NCBI GenBank assembly: GCA_029975915.1
Contig: JARKOC010000469.1
Location: forward strand, 154,955 to 218,954
Length of the DNA: 64,000 nucleotides
From: Bryobacteraceae bacterium
GTDB lineage: Bacteria > Acidobacteriota > Terriglobia > Bryobacterales > Bryobacteraceae
Reading direction: 5' to 3'
The notes under the pieces were generated by a model. It saw only the letters and a list, made by a program, of their open reading frames with translations. It was not told the origin of the DNA and searched no databases. The first letter of the stretch is position 1; every line of letters starts with the position of its first letter. Made by a program: the position numbers and the translations under genes. This document shows positions 30,403-39,105 of the stretch, piece after piece.

Positions 30403-32004
30403 TCAGTTGGCTGGCTGTTGAGTGAGTTGGAGAGACAGGGTGGGCGAGTGTCTGGCATCCACCTCAATCCTTGCCGCGCCCGGTCCGTACTGCCGCCAGA
30501 ACTCCTCGGTCTCCGGACTCACCTTGGGTCTCGACTTCAGGGCCACCAGGCGGTAGGCTCCGGGCGGAAGGTTGTCGAAAAAGAATTCGCCATCTGGGCC
30601 AGTCCGGTTCATCCTGACCGCGCCTAAGCGCCGGATCCGCCTCGTGGACTCGGGTCCAAGCACGACGTAGGCGCGAGTCACCTTCTTGTCCAGTCCTTCG
30701 ACCACTTCGCCCTTGACGCTGCTGGCTTCGCATTCGATTCTCAGGTTCATCGCCATGGAGTTCGACGCCGGCAACAGGAAACCGGATTCGAGTGCGTCGA
30801 TTCCGCCGATGAACGCCTCGGAGGCGTAACAGCCCTCCTGTGTCTGAACACGGAGGGTGTAGCGGCCGGGTGGCAGACGTCGCAATTGGAATCGCCCCTC
30901 CCGGTCCATGGCTGCCGGGACAGTTTCATCGGCGGAAGATTCGGGCTCGATAGCGATTCTTGTTGCATTCACGATCCAAGCTGAGCGGGGAACGATGGCC
31001 CCAGCGATGTCGGTCCATTGAGGAACTTCAAGAGCAAGGTCGGATGCGCCGCGGCCGCGTTCGACGGTCACCGGCACGGTCCAGGGCGGCGAGGGGTCTG
31101 GCGCAGGGCGATAAACCAGCAGTTGGTAGTCCGCGGGAGCAAGCAAAGAAAAAGAGAAGACGCCGGTCCGCGGGTGGACCATGCGCTGCGAATAGACCTC
31201 TTCATAGGCGCCATCGCCGGTGCGCAGGGCAACCCGGGCGTTGGTTAGGGGAGCCTTGGTAACCGAGTCGATCAGTTGACCGCGAATGCGGTAGACGCGC
31301 ATTTTCCGGACCACCACGACGCGGTTCCGCAACTCGGCGCCGGGCCAGACCTCGACCGGCTCGACCCAATGCTCCTCCTCAACGCCAGTATGGTAGACCA
31401 TGGCCGGGTAACCGATGGCCTCGCCCGAAGCCGGGTCGGTGATGCGCGACTGCGCACGCAGCCGCTCCGTGGTCGAGATCCAAAGCCCATATTTGCCTGG
31501 CGGGACGTCGCCGGCCATGAAGACGCCATTCTCGTCGGTGCGAAGCAGGATTGAGAACGGGCGGCGGCGCGGCTCGGCCGGGTCCATCAGACGCAGTTTC
31601 AGCGGCGCCAGGACGACAGGCTTGCCGTCCTCGCTGTAGACGGCGCCATGAACCGTGCCGGTGCGCACCATTCTGACTTCGATGTTGATCTCCCTCAAGG
31701 TCTGGATCAGCACGCTGGCGCCGACGACGCGCGCCTGGAGGTCGTCGGCGTCGACGAAGCCCGGACGCGAGATGAGCACCGAGTAGTTGCCCCGGATGAG
31801 ATTGCCGTACTGGCACTCGCCGGAAGCATTTGTTTGGCAGTCAGGGTATTGTCGGTTGAGGCGGCTGGCAGGACCGAGTCCTCCTGCGAGGCGGAGTTCG
31901 ACTTTGGCGCCTTCGATTGGGATGTCTGGGCCTTGCTCGATCACTCGGACGGTGAGTTGAGCGCTTAGCGGCGCAACGAGGAGCAAGGCGGCGAACCAGC
32001 GCAT
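30403..32004 (-). CDS. Secreted carboxypeptidase-regulatory-like domain protein
   Basis: A 533-residue protein with signal peptide (RWFAALLLVAPLSAQ). It is built of repeated beta-sandwich domains like carboxypeptidase D regulatory or prealbumin-like folds: the Gly-x-Tyr motif recurs (GNYSVLISRPGF, GKYGLWIS, GRYTLRVQT, GAYRLVALKSRP). These domains are common in Acidobacteria, alone or fused to receptors. No catalytic domain is seen. ATG 32004 is the start because the signal peptide begins there. It is convergent with the esterase gene. Confidence 0.75.
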   Translation of the reverse strand: MRWFAALLLVAPLSAQLTVRVIEQGPDIPIEGAKVELRLAGGLGPASRLNRQYPDCQTNASGECQYGNLIRGNYSVLISRPGFVDADDLQARVVGASVLIQTLREINIEVRMVRTGTVHGAVYSEDGKPVVLAPLKLRLMDPAEPRRRPFSILLRTDENGVFMAGDVPPGKYGLWISTTERLRAQSRITDPASGEAIGYPAMVYHTGVEEEHWVEPVEVWPGAELRNRVVVVRKMRVYRIRGQLIDSVTKAPLTNARVALRTGDGAYEEVYSQRMVHPRTGVFSFSLLAPADYQLLVYRPAPDPSPPWTVPVTVERGRGASDLALEVPQWTDIAGAIVPRSAWIVNATRIAIEPESSADETVPAAMDREGRFQLRRLPPGRYTLRVQTQEGCYASEAFIGGIDALESGFLLPASNSMAMNLRIECEASSVKGEVVEGLDKKVTRAYVVLGPESTRRIRRLGAVRMNRTGPDGEFFFDNLPPGAYRLVALKSRPKVSPETEEFWRQYGPGAARIEVDARHSPTLSLQLTQQPAN

Positions 32005-32068
32005 TCCATTGATAGTGACGCACAACACCCGCTCGGCGTGCATCAGAAACCGCTAAGATGTGGTGGAA

Positions 32069-32356
32069 ATGGCGAAAGCGGAAGCTAGGCTGGCGCAGCG
32101 CTTTGTTGTGCATGGGCGGGTCCAGGGCGTCGGTTATAGATCCTTCGCAGAGAAGGCCGCTTCGATCGCGGGCGTGAGCGGGTGGGTGAGAAACCGGGAC
32201 GATGGGACGGTGGAGGCTGTGGCGGCAGGGACCCGGGAGCAGTTGGATGCCTTCGCAGGCTATCTCAGAAAAGGACCGCGTTGGAGCGAAGTGCGATCTG
32301 TGGAAGTGGCTGAATGTGAGCCACCGGCGATGAGAGGTTTCGCTGTTAGATACTAA
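32069..32356 (+). CDS. acyP: Acylphosphatase
   Basis: A small cytoplasmic enzyme that hydrolyses acyl phosphates, 95 residues. The signature VHGRVQGVGYRSF holds the catalytic Arg, and GWVRNRDDGTVE the catalytic Asn. The C-terminal FAVRY strand is normal. GTG 32060 three codons upstream is an alternative start. It diverges from the secreted regulatory-domain protein. Confidence 0.92.
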   Translation: MAKAEARLAQRFVVHGRVQGVGYRSFAEKAASIAGVSGWVRNRDDGTVEAVAAGTREQLDAFAGYLRKGPRWSEVRSVEVAECEPPAMRGFAVRY

Positions 32357-32448
32357 CTTCGGATACTAACTAAAGGTCAAAATTCACGCCTGCTCCGCAC
32401 CACGGCGTGATCACTCGACGGAGAATGAACGGCTTTCCGGCCTGAGGC

Positions 32449-32922
32449 TCAGGCCTTGGCTTCGACCGTTTGCCCAAGTTTGGCGCCGAGGAACTCCAGC
32501 ATCTCCTGCTCGTTCTTGAGCAGGTCGCGCAGAGTGGTTTTGGACAGGATGCCATCCAATGTCTTTTGCACAGCCGACCAAAGAAGCCGGACGGAGCAAT
32601 CACCCGAATGGGCGCAGTTCCGGTCCAACCCGGCGTGGCGGTCACAGAAGTGCGGCCCGAAGAAGCTGCCACCGAGCAGAGACAAGATTTCGGCTACCGT
32701 CATCTGCTCGGCCGGCCTGGACAGCATGTATCCACCGGCTTGGCCGCGAACGCTGTCGACAAGTCCGCCAAGCCTCAGAATGCGCATCAGTTTGGCCACG
32801 TTGGGCACCGAAAGGCCCTCCGCGCGGCTGATCTCCGGGATGCTGTGGCTGCGGTCCTCACCGTGCCTGGCCATGTAGAGCAGGCAGCGCAGACCATATT
32901 CTTCCTGGGCGCTGAGCTTCAT
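32449..32922 (-). CDS. Rrf2-family Fe-S transcriptional regulator
   Basis: A 157-residue IscR-like repressor. The winged helix (KLSAQEEYGLRCLLYMARHG, then SVPNVAKLMRILRLGGLVDS and RGQAGGYMLSRP) is typical. Three Cys residues in the loop (CDRHAGLDRNCAHSGDC, spacing C-x9-C-x5-C) would bind an iron-sulfur cluster, so it probably senses redox or Fe-S status. The gene diverges from glycogen phosphorylase with about 190 bases between them; targets are not evident. Its stop overlaps a short GGCCTGA/TCAGGCC hairpin (32439-32455) with no T-run. A longer start at 32940 is less likely. Confidence 0.9.
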   Translation of the reverse strand: MKLSAQEEYGLRCLLYMARHGEDRSHSIPEISRAEGLSVPNVAKLMRILRLGGLVDSVRGQAGGYMLSRPAEQMTVAEILSLLGGSFFGPHFCDRHAGLDRNCAHSGDCSVRLLWSAVQKTLDGILSKTTLRDLLKNEQEMLEFLGAKLGQTVEAKA

Positions 32923-33112
32923 GACATTATTGTATGCCATGACTCATCAAAATGGAAAAAAAGATTTTATTATCTGGTACTCGTAAACCCGCACAGCCTC
33001 CAGTCTGGGCAGTTGCGACCCGGCGATCTGTTATCCTCGAATAAGTCAAAGTGCTTCCCCGTCCGAGAGTCCACTGTGATGAAAGATGCTGGTGTGTCCG
33101 GAGGGGAGATAC

Positions 33113-35674
33113 GTGTCATCTATGGGATTTGAGATTCAACCTGTCCGGGAATTCCTTGTCAGCCCTGCCCTCCCCCCTGCTTTGTCGCGGCTGAGCGAAC
33201 TCGCCAACAACCTGCATTGGAGTTGGGATTACACCGTCAGAACTGTCTTCCGGCGGCTCGATGAAGCCCTGTGGAAGCAGTGCAGCCACAACCCTGTGTT
33301 GATGTTGGCCCGTGTGCCGCAGAAGACGCTCGAAAGGGCGTGCGATGATGCCAGATTCATGGCCGCCTACCGCCGCGCCTGTGAAGCGCACGACCGGTAC
33401 CTGGACCCGCGGCGCCTGTCCCATCCACACAAGGATTCCCTGGCCGTGGCTTACTTCTCGATGGAGTACGGGCTCCTCGAATCTCTTACGATTTACTCCG
33501 GCGGGCTCGGTATCCTCTCCGGCGACCACCTGAAATCGGCCAGCGATGCCGGACTGAACCTGGTAGGGGTGGGTCTGTTGTATCAGACAGGCTACTTCCA
33601 GCAGCACCTTAATCCAGATGGCTGGCAGGTGGAGAAGTATCCGGAGAACGACTTCTACACCTGGCCGGTGCACCCGGCCTTGGACGAGAATGGCAACGAA
33701 ATCCGAGTGCAGGTGCCGATGCCTCAGGGTATCGCGCATGTAAAGGTCTGGGTCATGAAGGTAGGCCGCGTGGACCTTGTACTGCTCGACACCAATGTCC
33801 CGGAGAATACGGTCCCAGAACTGCGCGATATTACCGACCAGCTTTACGGAGGCAACAGCGAAGTCCGCATCCGGCAGGAGTTGGTTCTCGGCGTGGGCGG
33901 ATTGCGGGCGCTGAAGGCGTTAAAGTTTGAACCGACGGTTTACCACATGAATGAGGGGCATTCGGCGTTTCTTTCGCTCGAACGCATCCGAGTCATGATG
34001 AAGGAACAGGGGTTGACATTCGATGAGGCGCTGGATGCGGTACGTGTCAACAACGTCTTCACGACGCACACCCCCGTGCCGGCCGGTATCGACCAGTTCG
34101 ATTCCCACATGGTCTTCGACTACACCAAAGGTTTCTGCGAACAGGCCGGCATAGAGTTCGACCGGGTGCTCAAACTGGGGCAGAAACACCCCCACTCCCG
34201 TTTCTCCATGGCCGTCCTGGCCATCATGACCTCGTCCTACCGCAATGCGGTCAGCAGGCTGCACAGCGAAGTCTCGCAGGCCATGTTCCAGGACCTGTGG
34301 CCAAACCTCCCCGAACACGAAGTCCCGATTATCCCGATCACCAACGGCGTGCACCTGCCGACGTGGCTCAATGGTGACCTGGCCCGGCTCTATGAGCAAT
34401 ACCTCGAACCGGAATGGCGGGAGGCCTACCCCCACTCACCGGTCTTCCAACATGTGCACGAAATCCCGTCCAGGGCATTGTGGGAGATGCGCCGCAAGCG
34501 CAAGCGGCAGCTCGTCGAATTTGTACGGGGACGTTTGACACAGCGGGCTCAGCTTCGCCAAAGCTCCTCGTTCGAGATCCGGCGCATCAGTGAACTTTTC
34601 GACCCTGAAGTATTCACAATCGGCTTCGCCCGGCGGTTCGCGACCTACAAACGCGCGACACTGCTTTTCAAGGACGTGGAACGGCTTAGGCGAATCGTGA
34701 CTAACCCCAACATGCCGGTTCAGATCATCATCGCCGGCAAGGCCCATCCGGCTGATGATCCGGGCAAGGAACTCATACGCCGGATCCTTCAGACGATCCG
34801 GGAACCTGACCTCGCCAGGCACGTGGTCTTTATCGAGGACTACGACATCGAGGTCGGCCGAGAGATGGTGCAGGGCGTTGACCTTTGGTTGAACAACCCC
34901 CGGCGCGGGGAGGAGGCGTGCGGCACCAGCGGCATGAAAGCGGCTCTGAACGGAGTTCTGAATCTGTCGGTCCTCGACGGCTGGTTCGATGAGGCCTACG
35001 AAAACTCGGGCGGCTGGGCCATTGGAGACCGGGAACCCTATCACGAATGGATGGAAGGCATCCACGCCACGGCGATTTACTCGCTTCTTGAGAACGAGAT
35101 TCTTCCTCTTTACTACAGCAACCGGGAAGAAGGCGTGCCGGTGCAGTGGATTCAGCGGATCCGGGTATCCCTCGAACATCTGAGCGCGCAGTATAACTGC
35201 CAGCGGATGATACATGACTACACGTCAAGGCTCTACGAACCGGCACATCAAGCCTGGCAGAATTTGAAGAAAGATGCCTTCGACGGGGCAAGAGAGAAGG
35301 CCAGATGGCAGCAGGAAGTCGAAGCAGCTTGGCCCGGGGTCCTGATTGAGGATGCCGGGACATCGTTAGGTCCTTGCCATCTGAGCGGGGCGATGCTGGA
35401 ACTCCGCGCGGCGGTTCACCTCAATGGTCTGAAACCGGATGACGTGCGCGTGGAGGCCGTCGTGGGCCGCGTGGGCAGCTCGGGGAGGTTGGAGGAAACC
35501 AGCGTGATGGCCCTTCAGCCGACGGGCGAAAGCAATGGCAGGCAGGTCTATTCTCGCGAGTTTGTGCCCCATCAGACCGGCCGGCTGGGTTACACGCTTC
35601 GCGTGAGCCCGAACCACTGCGAGGACCCATTGGCCCGTCCCTGCCACAGTCCAATCAGATGGGCCGGACGGTAA
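33113..35674 (+). CDS. glgP: Alpha-glucan (glycogen) phosphorylase
   Basis: An 853-residue GT35 enzyme that releases glucose 1-phosphate from alpha-1,4-glucans. It belongs to the shorter-N-terminus bacterial type with the DUF3417 front domain (LARLSELANNLHWSWDYTVR-like segment at residues 20-40). Catalytic elements seen: AYFSMEYGL, HMNEGHSAF, ARRFATYKRATLL and the pyridoxal phosphate lysine in EACGTSGMKAALNG. GTG 33113 is chosen for its GGAGGGG seven bases upstream; ATG 33122 is the alternative. The C-terminal 100 residues form an extra domain typical of this subgroup. Confidence 0.93.
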   Translation: MSSMGFEIQPVREFLVSPALPPALSRLSELANNLHWSWDYTVRTVFRRLDEALWKQCSHNPVLMLARVPQKTLERACDDARFMAAYRRACEAHDRYLDPRRLSHPHKDSLAVAYFSMEYGLLESLTIYSGGLGILSGDHLKSASDAGLNLVGVGLLYQTGYFQQHLNPDGWQVEKYPENDFYTWPVHPALDENGNEIRVQVPMPQGIAHVKVWVMKVGRVDLVLLDTNVPENTVPELRDITDQLYGGNSEVRIRQELVLGVGGLRALKALKFEPTVYHMNEGHSAFLSLERIRVMMKEQGLTFDEALDAVRVNNVFTTHTPVPAGIDQFDSHMVFDYTKGFCEQAGIEFDRVLKLGQKHPHSRFSMAVLAIMTSSYRNAVSRLHSEVSQAMFQDLWPNLPEHEVPIIPITNGVHLPTWLNGDLARLYEQYLEPEWREAYPHSPVFQHVHEIPSRALWEMRRKRKRQLVEFVRGRLTQRAQLRQSSSFEIRRISELFDPEVFTIGFARRFATYKRATLLFKDVERLRRIVTNPNMPVQIIIAGKAHPADDPGKELIRRILQTIREPDLARHVVFIEDYDIEVGREMVQGVDLWLNNPRRGEEACGTSGMKAALNGVLNLSVLDGWFDEAYENSGGWAIGDREPYHEWMEGIHATAIYSLLENEILPLYYSNREEGVPVQWIQRIRVSLEHLSAQYNCQRMIHDYTSRLYEPAHQAWQNLKKDAFDGAREKARWQQEVEAAWPGVLIEDAGTSLGPCHLSGAMLELRAAVHLNGLKPDDVRVEAVVGRVGSSGRLEETSVMALQPTGESNGRQVYSREFVPHQTGRLGYTLRVSPNHCEDPLARPCHSPIRWAGR

Positions 35675-35933
35675 CCTGCAACTTCGACGTATTCTATGCT
35701 GGATTCCCGGCTCAAAATCTGATACACAGGAACTGAGCCGGGTGAGTTTGAAGAATCGGATCGCCGGAGAGCCATCCGAGGGGTAGTTTGAACGATTGCC
35801 CGGATCAGCCAGTACTAGGCGGCCCCTATGACGAGGGTGTGCGCTTAGGTCCCCCCAGACAAGAAACCGTCTTGCCTGCGCTGGCTGTGTGCGACCGCCT
35901 CGCGGCAAGATCATTCCTAAAAGGAGCGTCCAG

Positions 35934-36422
35934 ATGGACGACGACCGCAAATACAAGCAGCGCGGCTACATGGATTCCAATGTGGAACCAGGAGGCCGCG
36001 GCGACAGGCCTGACAGGGAACGCAACCGCGGCCCGCGCCCTCCCATCGACGTTACGGGACCGCGCCTGCCCCGCCTGGTTGAAGCGACCACAGCCTCGCG
36101 CTGTTATAACTGCGCCACAGCCTTGCCGCCTGGTTATGACTTCAGCCAGGAATGCCCAAAGTGCAACGCCGCCCTGCACTGCTGCAAGCAGTGTTCCTAC
36201 TTCGAGCCGGCGACCCGTTTCCAGTGCACCAAGCCGATCCCTGAACGAATCGCCTCGAAAGACGCAGCGAACTCGTGCGCTTTCTTCCGCGCCCGGGTGA
36301 CCGTAGCCCGCGACAGCGCGCCGCCCCCCTCGCTGGCGCGTTCGGCGGGCCGCCCCGAGGTGGTCGCGCCCAAAAATGCCATAGATGCCCGTGCGGCGTT
36401 CGACAATCTCTTCAAGAAGTAA
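35934..36422 (+). CDS. Zinc-ribbon protein, function unknown
   Basis: A 162-residue protein with a charged, disordered N-terminus (about 50 residues of Arg, Asp, Gly and Pro). The zinc-binding core has CYNC, a 13-residue spacer, CPKC, then CCKQC and two more Cys (RFQC, ANSC), enough for two metal sites. No membrane segment. AAGGAG lies 9 bases before ATG 35934. Similar small Cys-rich proteins occur in Acidobacteria genomes without known role. The 259 bases upstream hold no gene. Confidence 0.75.
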   Translation: MDDDRKYKQRGYMDSNVEPGGRGDRPDRERNRGPRPPIDVTGPRLPRLVEATTASRCYNCATALPPGYDFSQECPKCNAALHCCKQCSYFEPATRFQCTKPIPERIASKDAANSCAFFRARVTVARDSAPPPSLARSAGRPEVVAPKNAIDARAAFDNLFKK

Positions 36423-36514
36423 CTGCCGCGATGCTTGCCGGCGTTGTTTTCGACAGTCTCGCCCGGCTCCAGCCTTCGCTGTAATCCCTGCGCGCGTGTA
36501 GGAAGATAAGGATT

Positions 36515-37561
36515 ATGGCAATCGCTGAACTGGCTGGCTACCGCCGCTTTGAAGTCAAACCCTACCTGCGGCCCGAGCCCGGTCCAGGAGAGGTTCAGGT
36601 TCGTATGGCGGCAATCGGCATTTGCGGCAGCGACTTGCACCACTTCATCGATGGACACATCGGCGACTACGACTCGGTGTACCCGATGGTGCTGGGCCAC
36701 GAACCCGCGGGGGTGGTCACCGCGGTTGGAGAAGGCGTAACCGGCTGGTCGGCCGGTGACCGGGTCGCGTGTGAGCCGCCTATCTACTGTTACCACTGCG
36801 AGTGGTGCATGAAGGGCCAACACAACCTCTGTGAGAATGTCACGTTCATGAGCAACCCAGGGGTGCCTGGCTTCTTTCGGGATCACGTGACTTTGCCCGC
36901 GGCCAACCTGCTCGCTCTGCCGCCTTCCATGGGTCTCGCCGAGGCGACACTGTATGAGCCCATCTCGATCATCCTGCACTCGTTCCGTTATGCTCAGCCC
37001 AAACTCGGCGATACAGCTGCCGTCTTTGGAGCTGGACCGATCGGGCTCACCACCATTGCTGCCCTGAAACTGGCTGGTATCACACGGCTATGGTGCGTCG
37101 AACCCGTCGCTTACCGCCGCGAGATCGCACTCCGGATGGGCGCGGATGCTGTCATTGATCCCGCCCAGACCGACCCTGTGAAGCAAATCCTCGCCGACAC
37201 CGGGCACAGGGGCGTGGACCTTTCAATCGATTGCGCCAGCCAGGACGACACCATCAACCAATCGATGTACGCCGCCTGCCCCGGAGGACGGGTGGTGATT
37301 ACAGGCGTCCCGCAGGCAAGGCGCCTCGACAACTTCGACTTCCACCATATGCGGCGCAAGGAGTTGTACTTCGCCAGTGTGCGGCGATCGAACCACAAAG
37401 GCCACGCAGCCATCGAGTTGCTGGAGAGCCATCGTGAAAAATTCCTGCCCATGCTCACCCACCGCATACCGATGACGAAGATCCAATCGGCCTTCGAGAT
37501 GCTCATGCGATTCGAAGACGGCGCCTGCAAGGTGGTCATCGAACCCGAACAGTCCGCCTGA
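36515..37561 (+). CDS. Zinc-dependent medium-chain dehydrogenase (sorbitol/L-threonine dehydrogenase-like)
   Basis: A 348-residue NAD-dependent polyol or sugar dehydrogenase. Catalytic zinc ligands appear in GICGSDLHHF (Cys) and GHEPAGVV (His-Glu). The structural zinc site is CYHCEWCMKGQHNLC, with the normal C-x2-C-x2-C-x7-C spacing. The Rossmann motif is FGAGPIGLTT. No signal peptide. The closest named types are L-iditol and threonine 3-dehydrogenases; the substrate is open. AAGATAAGGA precedes the ATG. It converges with hpt, whose stop is 12 bases away, with a small AGTGGG/CCCACT hairpin between. Confidence 0.88.
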   Translation: MAIAELAGYRRFEVKPYLRPEPGPGEVQVRMAAIGICGSDLHHFIDGHIGDYDSVYPMVLGHEPAGVVTAVGEGVTGWSAGDRVACEPPIYCYHCEWCMKGQHNLCENVTFMSNPGVPGFFRDHVTLPAANLLALPPSMGLAEATLYEPISIILHSFRYAQPKLGDTAAVFGAGPIGLTTIAALKLAGITRLWCVEPVAYRREIALRMGADAVIDPAQTDPVKQILADTGHRGVDLSIDCASQDDTINQSMYAACPGGRVVITGVPQARRLDNFDFHHMRRKELYFASVRRSNHKGHAAIELLESHREKFLPMLTHRIPMTKIQSAFEMLMRFEDGACKVVIEPEQSA

Positions 37562-37572
37562 GTGGGCTCGTC

Positions 37573-38121
37573 TCACCCACTGCGATCGGGCTTGAGTACG
37601 GCGATGTAAGTGAGATTGCGGTAGAGTTGCTTGTAGTCCAAACCGAAACCGATCACGAACCGGTCCGGGATCTCAAAACACCGGTAGTCGATCTTCAAGG
37701 GCACGATCCGCCGCGCCGACCGGTCCAGCAGTGTGCAAAGCGCCACCGAGTTCGGCCCCCGCCCGGCGAGCGTCTGCAACAGGTAACGCGCGGTGAAGCC
37801 GGTGTCGACAATGTCCTCGACAAGGAGCACGTCTTCGCCCTCGATCGAGTCGTCCAGATCCTTCGCGATTCTCACCACGCCCGGCGCCCCCGAGTGGTTC
37901 GAGAAACTGGAAATCGCCAGCATGTCGATCTTCACGGGGATAGACAGCTCTCGAGCCAATGCGGTCAGGAAGAAGATCGAGCCCTTAAGAACCCCGACCA
38001 TCTTCAGGTTGCCATGGCGGTAGCGGTCGCTAATTTGCGCGGCGACATGCCGGATCCGGTCGCGTATCTCATCCTCGCTGAACAGGACACGCTCAATCGT
38101 GGGCGCGGACGGAACTCTCAT
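37573..38121 (-). CDS. hpt: Hypoxanthine phosphoribosyltransferase
   Basis: Purine salvage enzyme forming IMP or GMP from the base and PRPP, 182 residues. The fold and motifs are complete: VGVLKGSIFFLTALAREL, the PRPP loop VLLVEDIVDTGFTARYLL, and the base-binding IDYRCFEIPDRFVIGFGLDY. It is the second gene of a pair: the kinase-like/nuclease-like gene ends 8 bases upstream on the same strand. Confidence 0.95.
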   Translation of the reverse strand: MRVPSAPTIERVLFSEDEIRDRIRHVAAQISDRYRHGNLKMVGVLKGSIFFLTALARELSIPVKIDMLAISSFSNHSGAPGVVRIAKDLDDSIEGEDVLLVEDIVDTGFTARYLLQTLAGRGPNSVALCTLLDRSARRIVPLKIDYRCFEIPDRFVIGFGLDYKQLYRNLTYIAVLKPDRSG

Positions 38122-38129
38122 GTTGCTCC

Positions 38130-39080
38130 CTACTCAGATTTCTGCTCGGCGAGCCCGTATTTGAAAACCAGATCCTGCAAGTCCTTCTGGTAGAAGACCT
38201 GGATCTGAACCTGCGGGTAGATTTCGCGCAGCAGGCGGATCTTGCGATTCTTCTTCGTCACGAGGGACTGTTTCATTGTCGTCAATTCGACATACCTGTT
38301 GGACTCGGGCAGATAGAAATCCGGAGTAAAGCTCTCCAGCACCCTGCCCTGCTCGTCCCAGGCGATTGGAAAGCTCTTTGGCTCGTACTCCCACTCAATG
38401 CGGTAGAAGTCGAGCAAATTGGCGAAGATCTCTTCGCTTGGGTGTGAGAACTGAGAGCGCTTGAAATCCGCGCGTCCCTTTGGATGGATGCCGTCCTTGG
38501 CCAGTTGGAGACGCAACTGGAACTGCTGTTGAGCTTCGGCCGCCTTTGATAACAGGCCATACTGCTTGATGCCTCGCGCTTCAGCCGCCGACACAACAAT
38601 CTGGGCCAGGTGTCCGCCATCCATCGACTCAGCGTTCAGAACGAGGTCGAAGGTCTCCGGAGCCGCTGTCGAACGGCCAAACCGCGCCTTGCGCGCGGCG
38701 GCCGAAGCCTGTTCCCGCAATTTCAATTGCTGGCGGGCCGAAGATCGGTCCAAACCGTCGTCCAGCATGACATTGCCGATCCTGCGATTGCGCGGAGCCA
38801 CAATGCGCACTCTCAGGAGGCCGGGGAAATTGCGAAAAAGATGCTCCGCGCCATCCACCCCAACCACCAGGTCGCTCTCCGTTGCGTGGCGCAGAAGAAT
38901 TGAGGCAGCCATCGCCGGCCATGCCTTCTCCGGGAATTCGCCGGACTGGCCGAACTCCTCTTCCAGCATCGCGTCCAGACGGCCTGCGCTGACCCGCTGG
39001 AACCCGCAACTCTGAGCTATTAACCCGGCCACCTCGCCGCTTCGGCAGCCCGGTTCGCCGGAGACCGTAATCACCGCCAT
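38130..39080 (-). CDS. Cytidylate-kinase-like protein with C-terminal PD-(D/E)XK nuclease-like domain
   Basis: A 316-residue protein of two parts. Residues 1-190 resemble the cytidylate-kinase-2 group: VITVSGEPGCRSGEVAGLIA in place of a classical P-loop, VVGVDGAEHLF, and a lid-like helix with VRIVAPRNRRIG. Residues 200-316 look like a restriction-type fold: a helix Glu in PSEEIFANLL, then YEPKSFPI, TPDFYLPESNRYVELTTMK, and a Lys/Arg-rich helix. The Asp and Glu of the PD-(D/E)XK core are there but the usual Lys is Thr (Glu-Leu-Thr). The start is ATG 39080, which begins at the first conserved strand. hpt follows after 8 bases, so a link to nucleotide metabolism is likely, but the activity is unknown. 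Confidence 0.6.
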   Translation of the reverse strand: MAVITVSGEPGCRSGEVAGLIAQSCGFQRVSAGRLDAMLEEEFGQSGEFPEKAWPAMAASILLRHATESDLVVGVDGAEHLFRNFPGLLRVRIVAPRNRRIGNVMLDDGLDRSSARQQLKLREQASAAARKARFGRSTAAPETFDLVLNAESMDGGHLAQIVVSAAEARGIKQYGLLSKAAEAQQQFQLRLQLAKDGIHPKGRADFKRSQFSHPSEEIFANLLDFYRIEWEYEPKSFPIAWDEQGRVLESFTPDFYLPESNRYVELTTMKQSLVTKKNRKIRLLREIYPQVQIQVFYQKDLQDLVFKYGLAEQKSE

Positions 39081-39105
39081 CCACTCAGAATGATAGCGTA
39101 TGATC

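Noticed and set aside
32439..32455. GGCCTGA/TCAGGCC hairpin at the end of the Rrf2 gene as a terminator
   Set aside because: Short stem, three-base loop and no T-run; it overlaps the stop codon and may be chance.
37561..37581. AGTGGG/CCCACT hairpin between the dehydrogenase and hpt as a terminator
   Set aside because: The stem is only six base pairs and no T-run follows on either strand.
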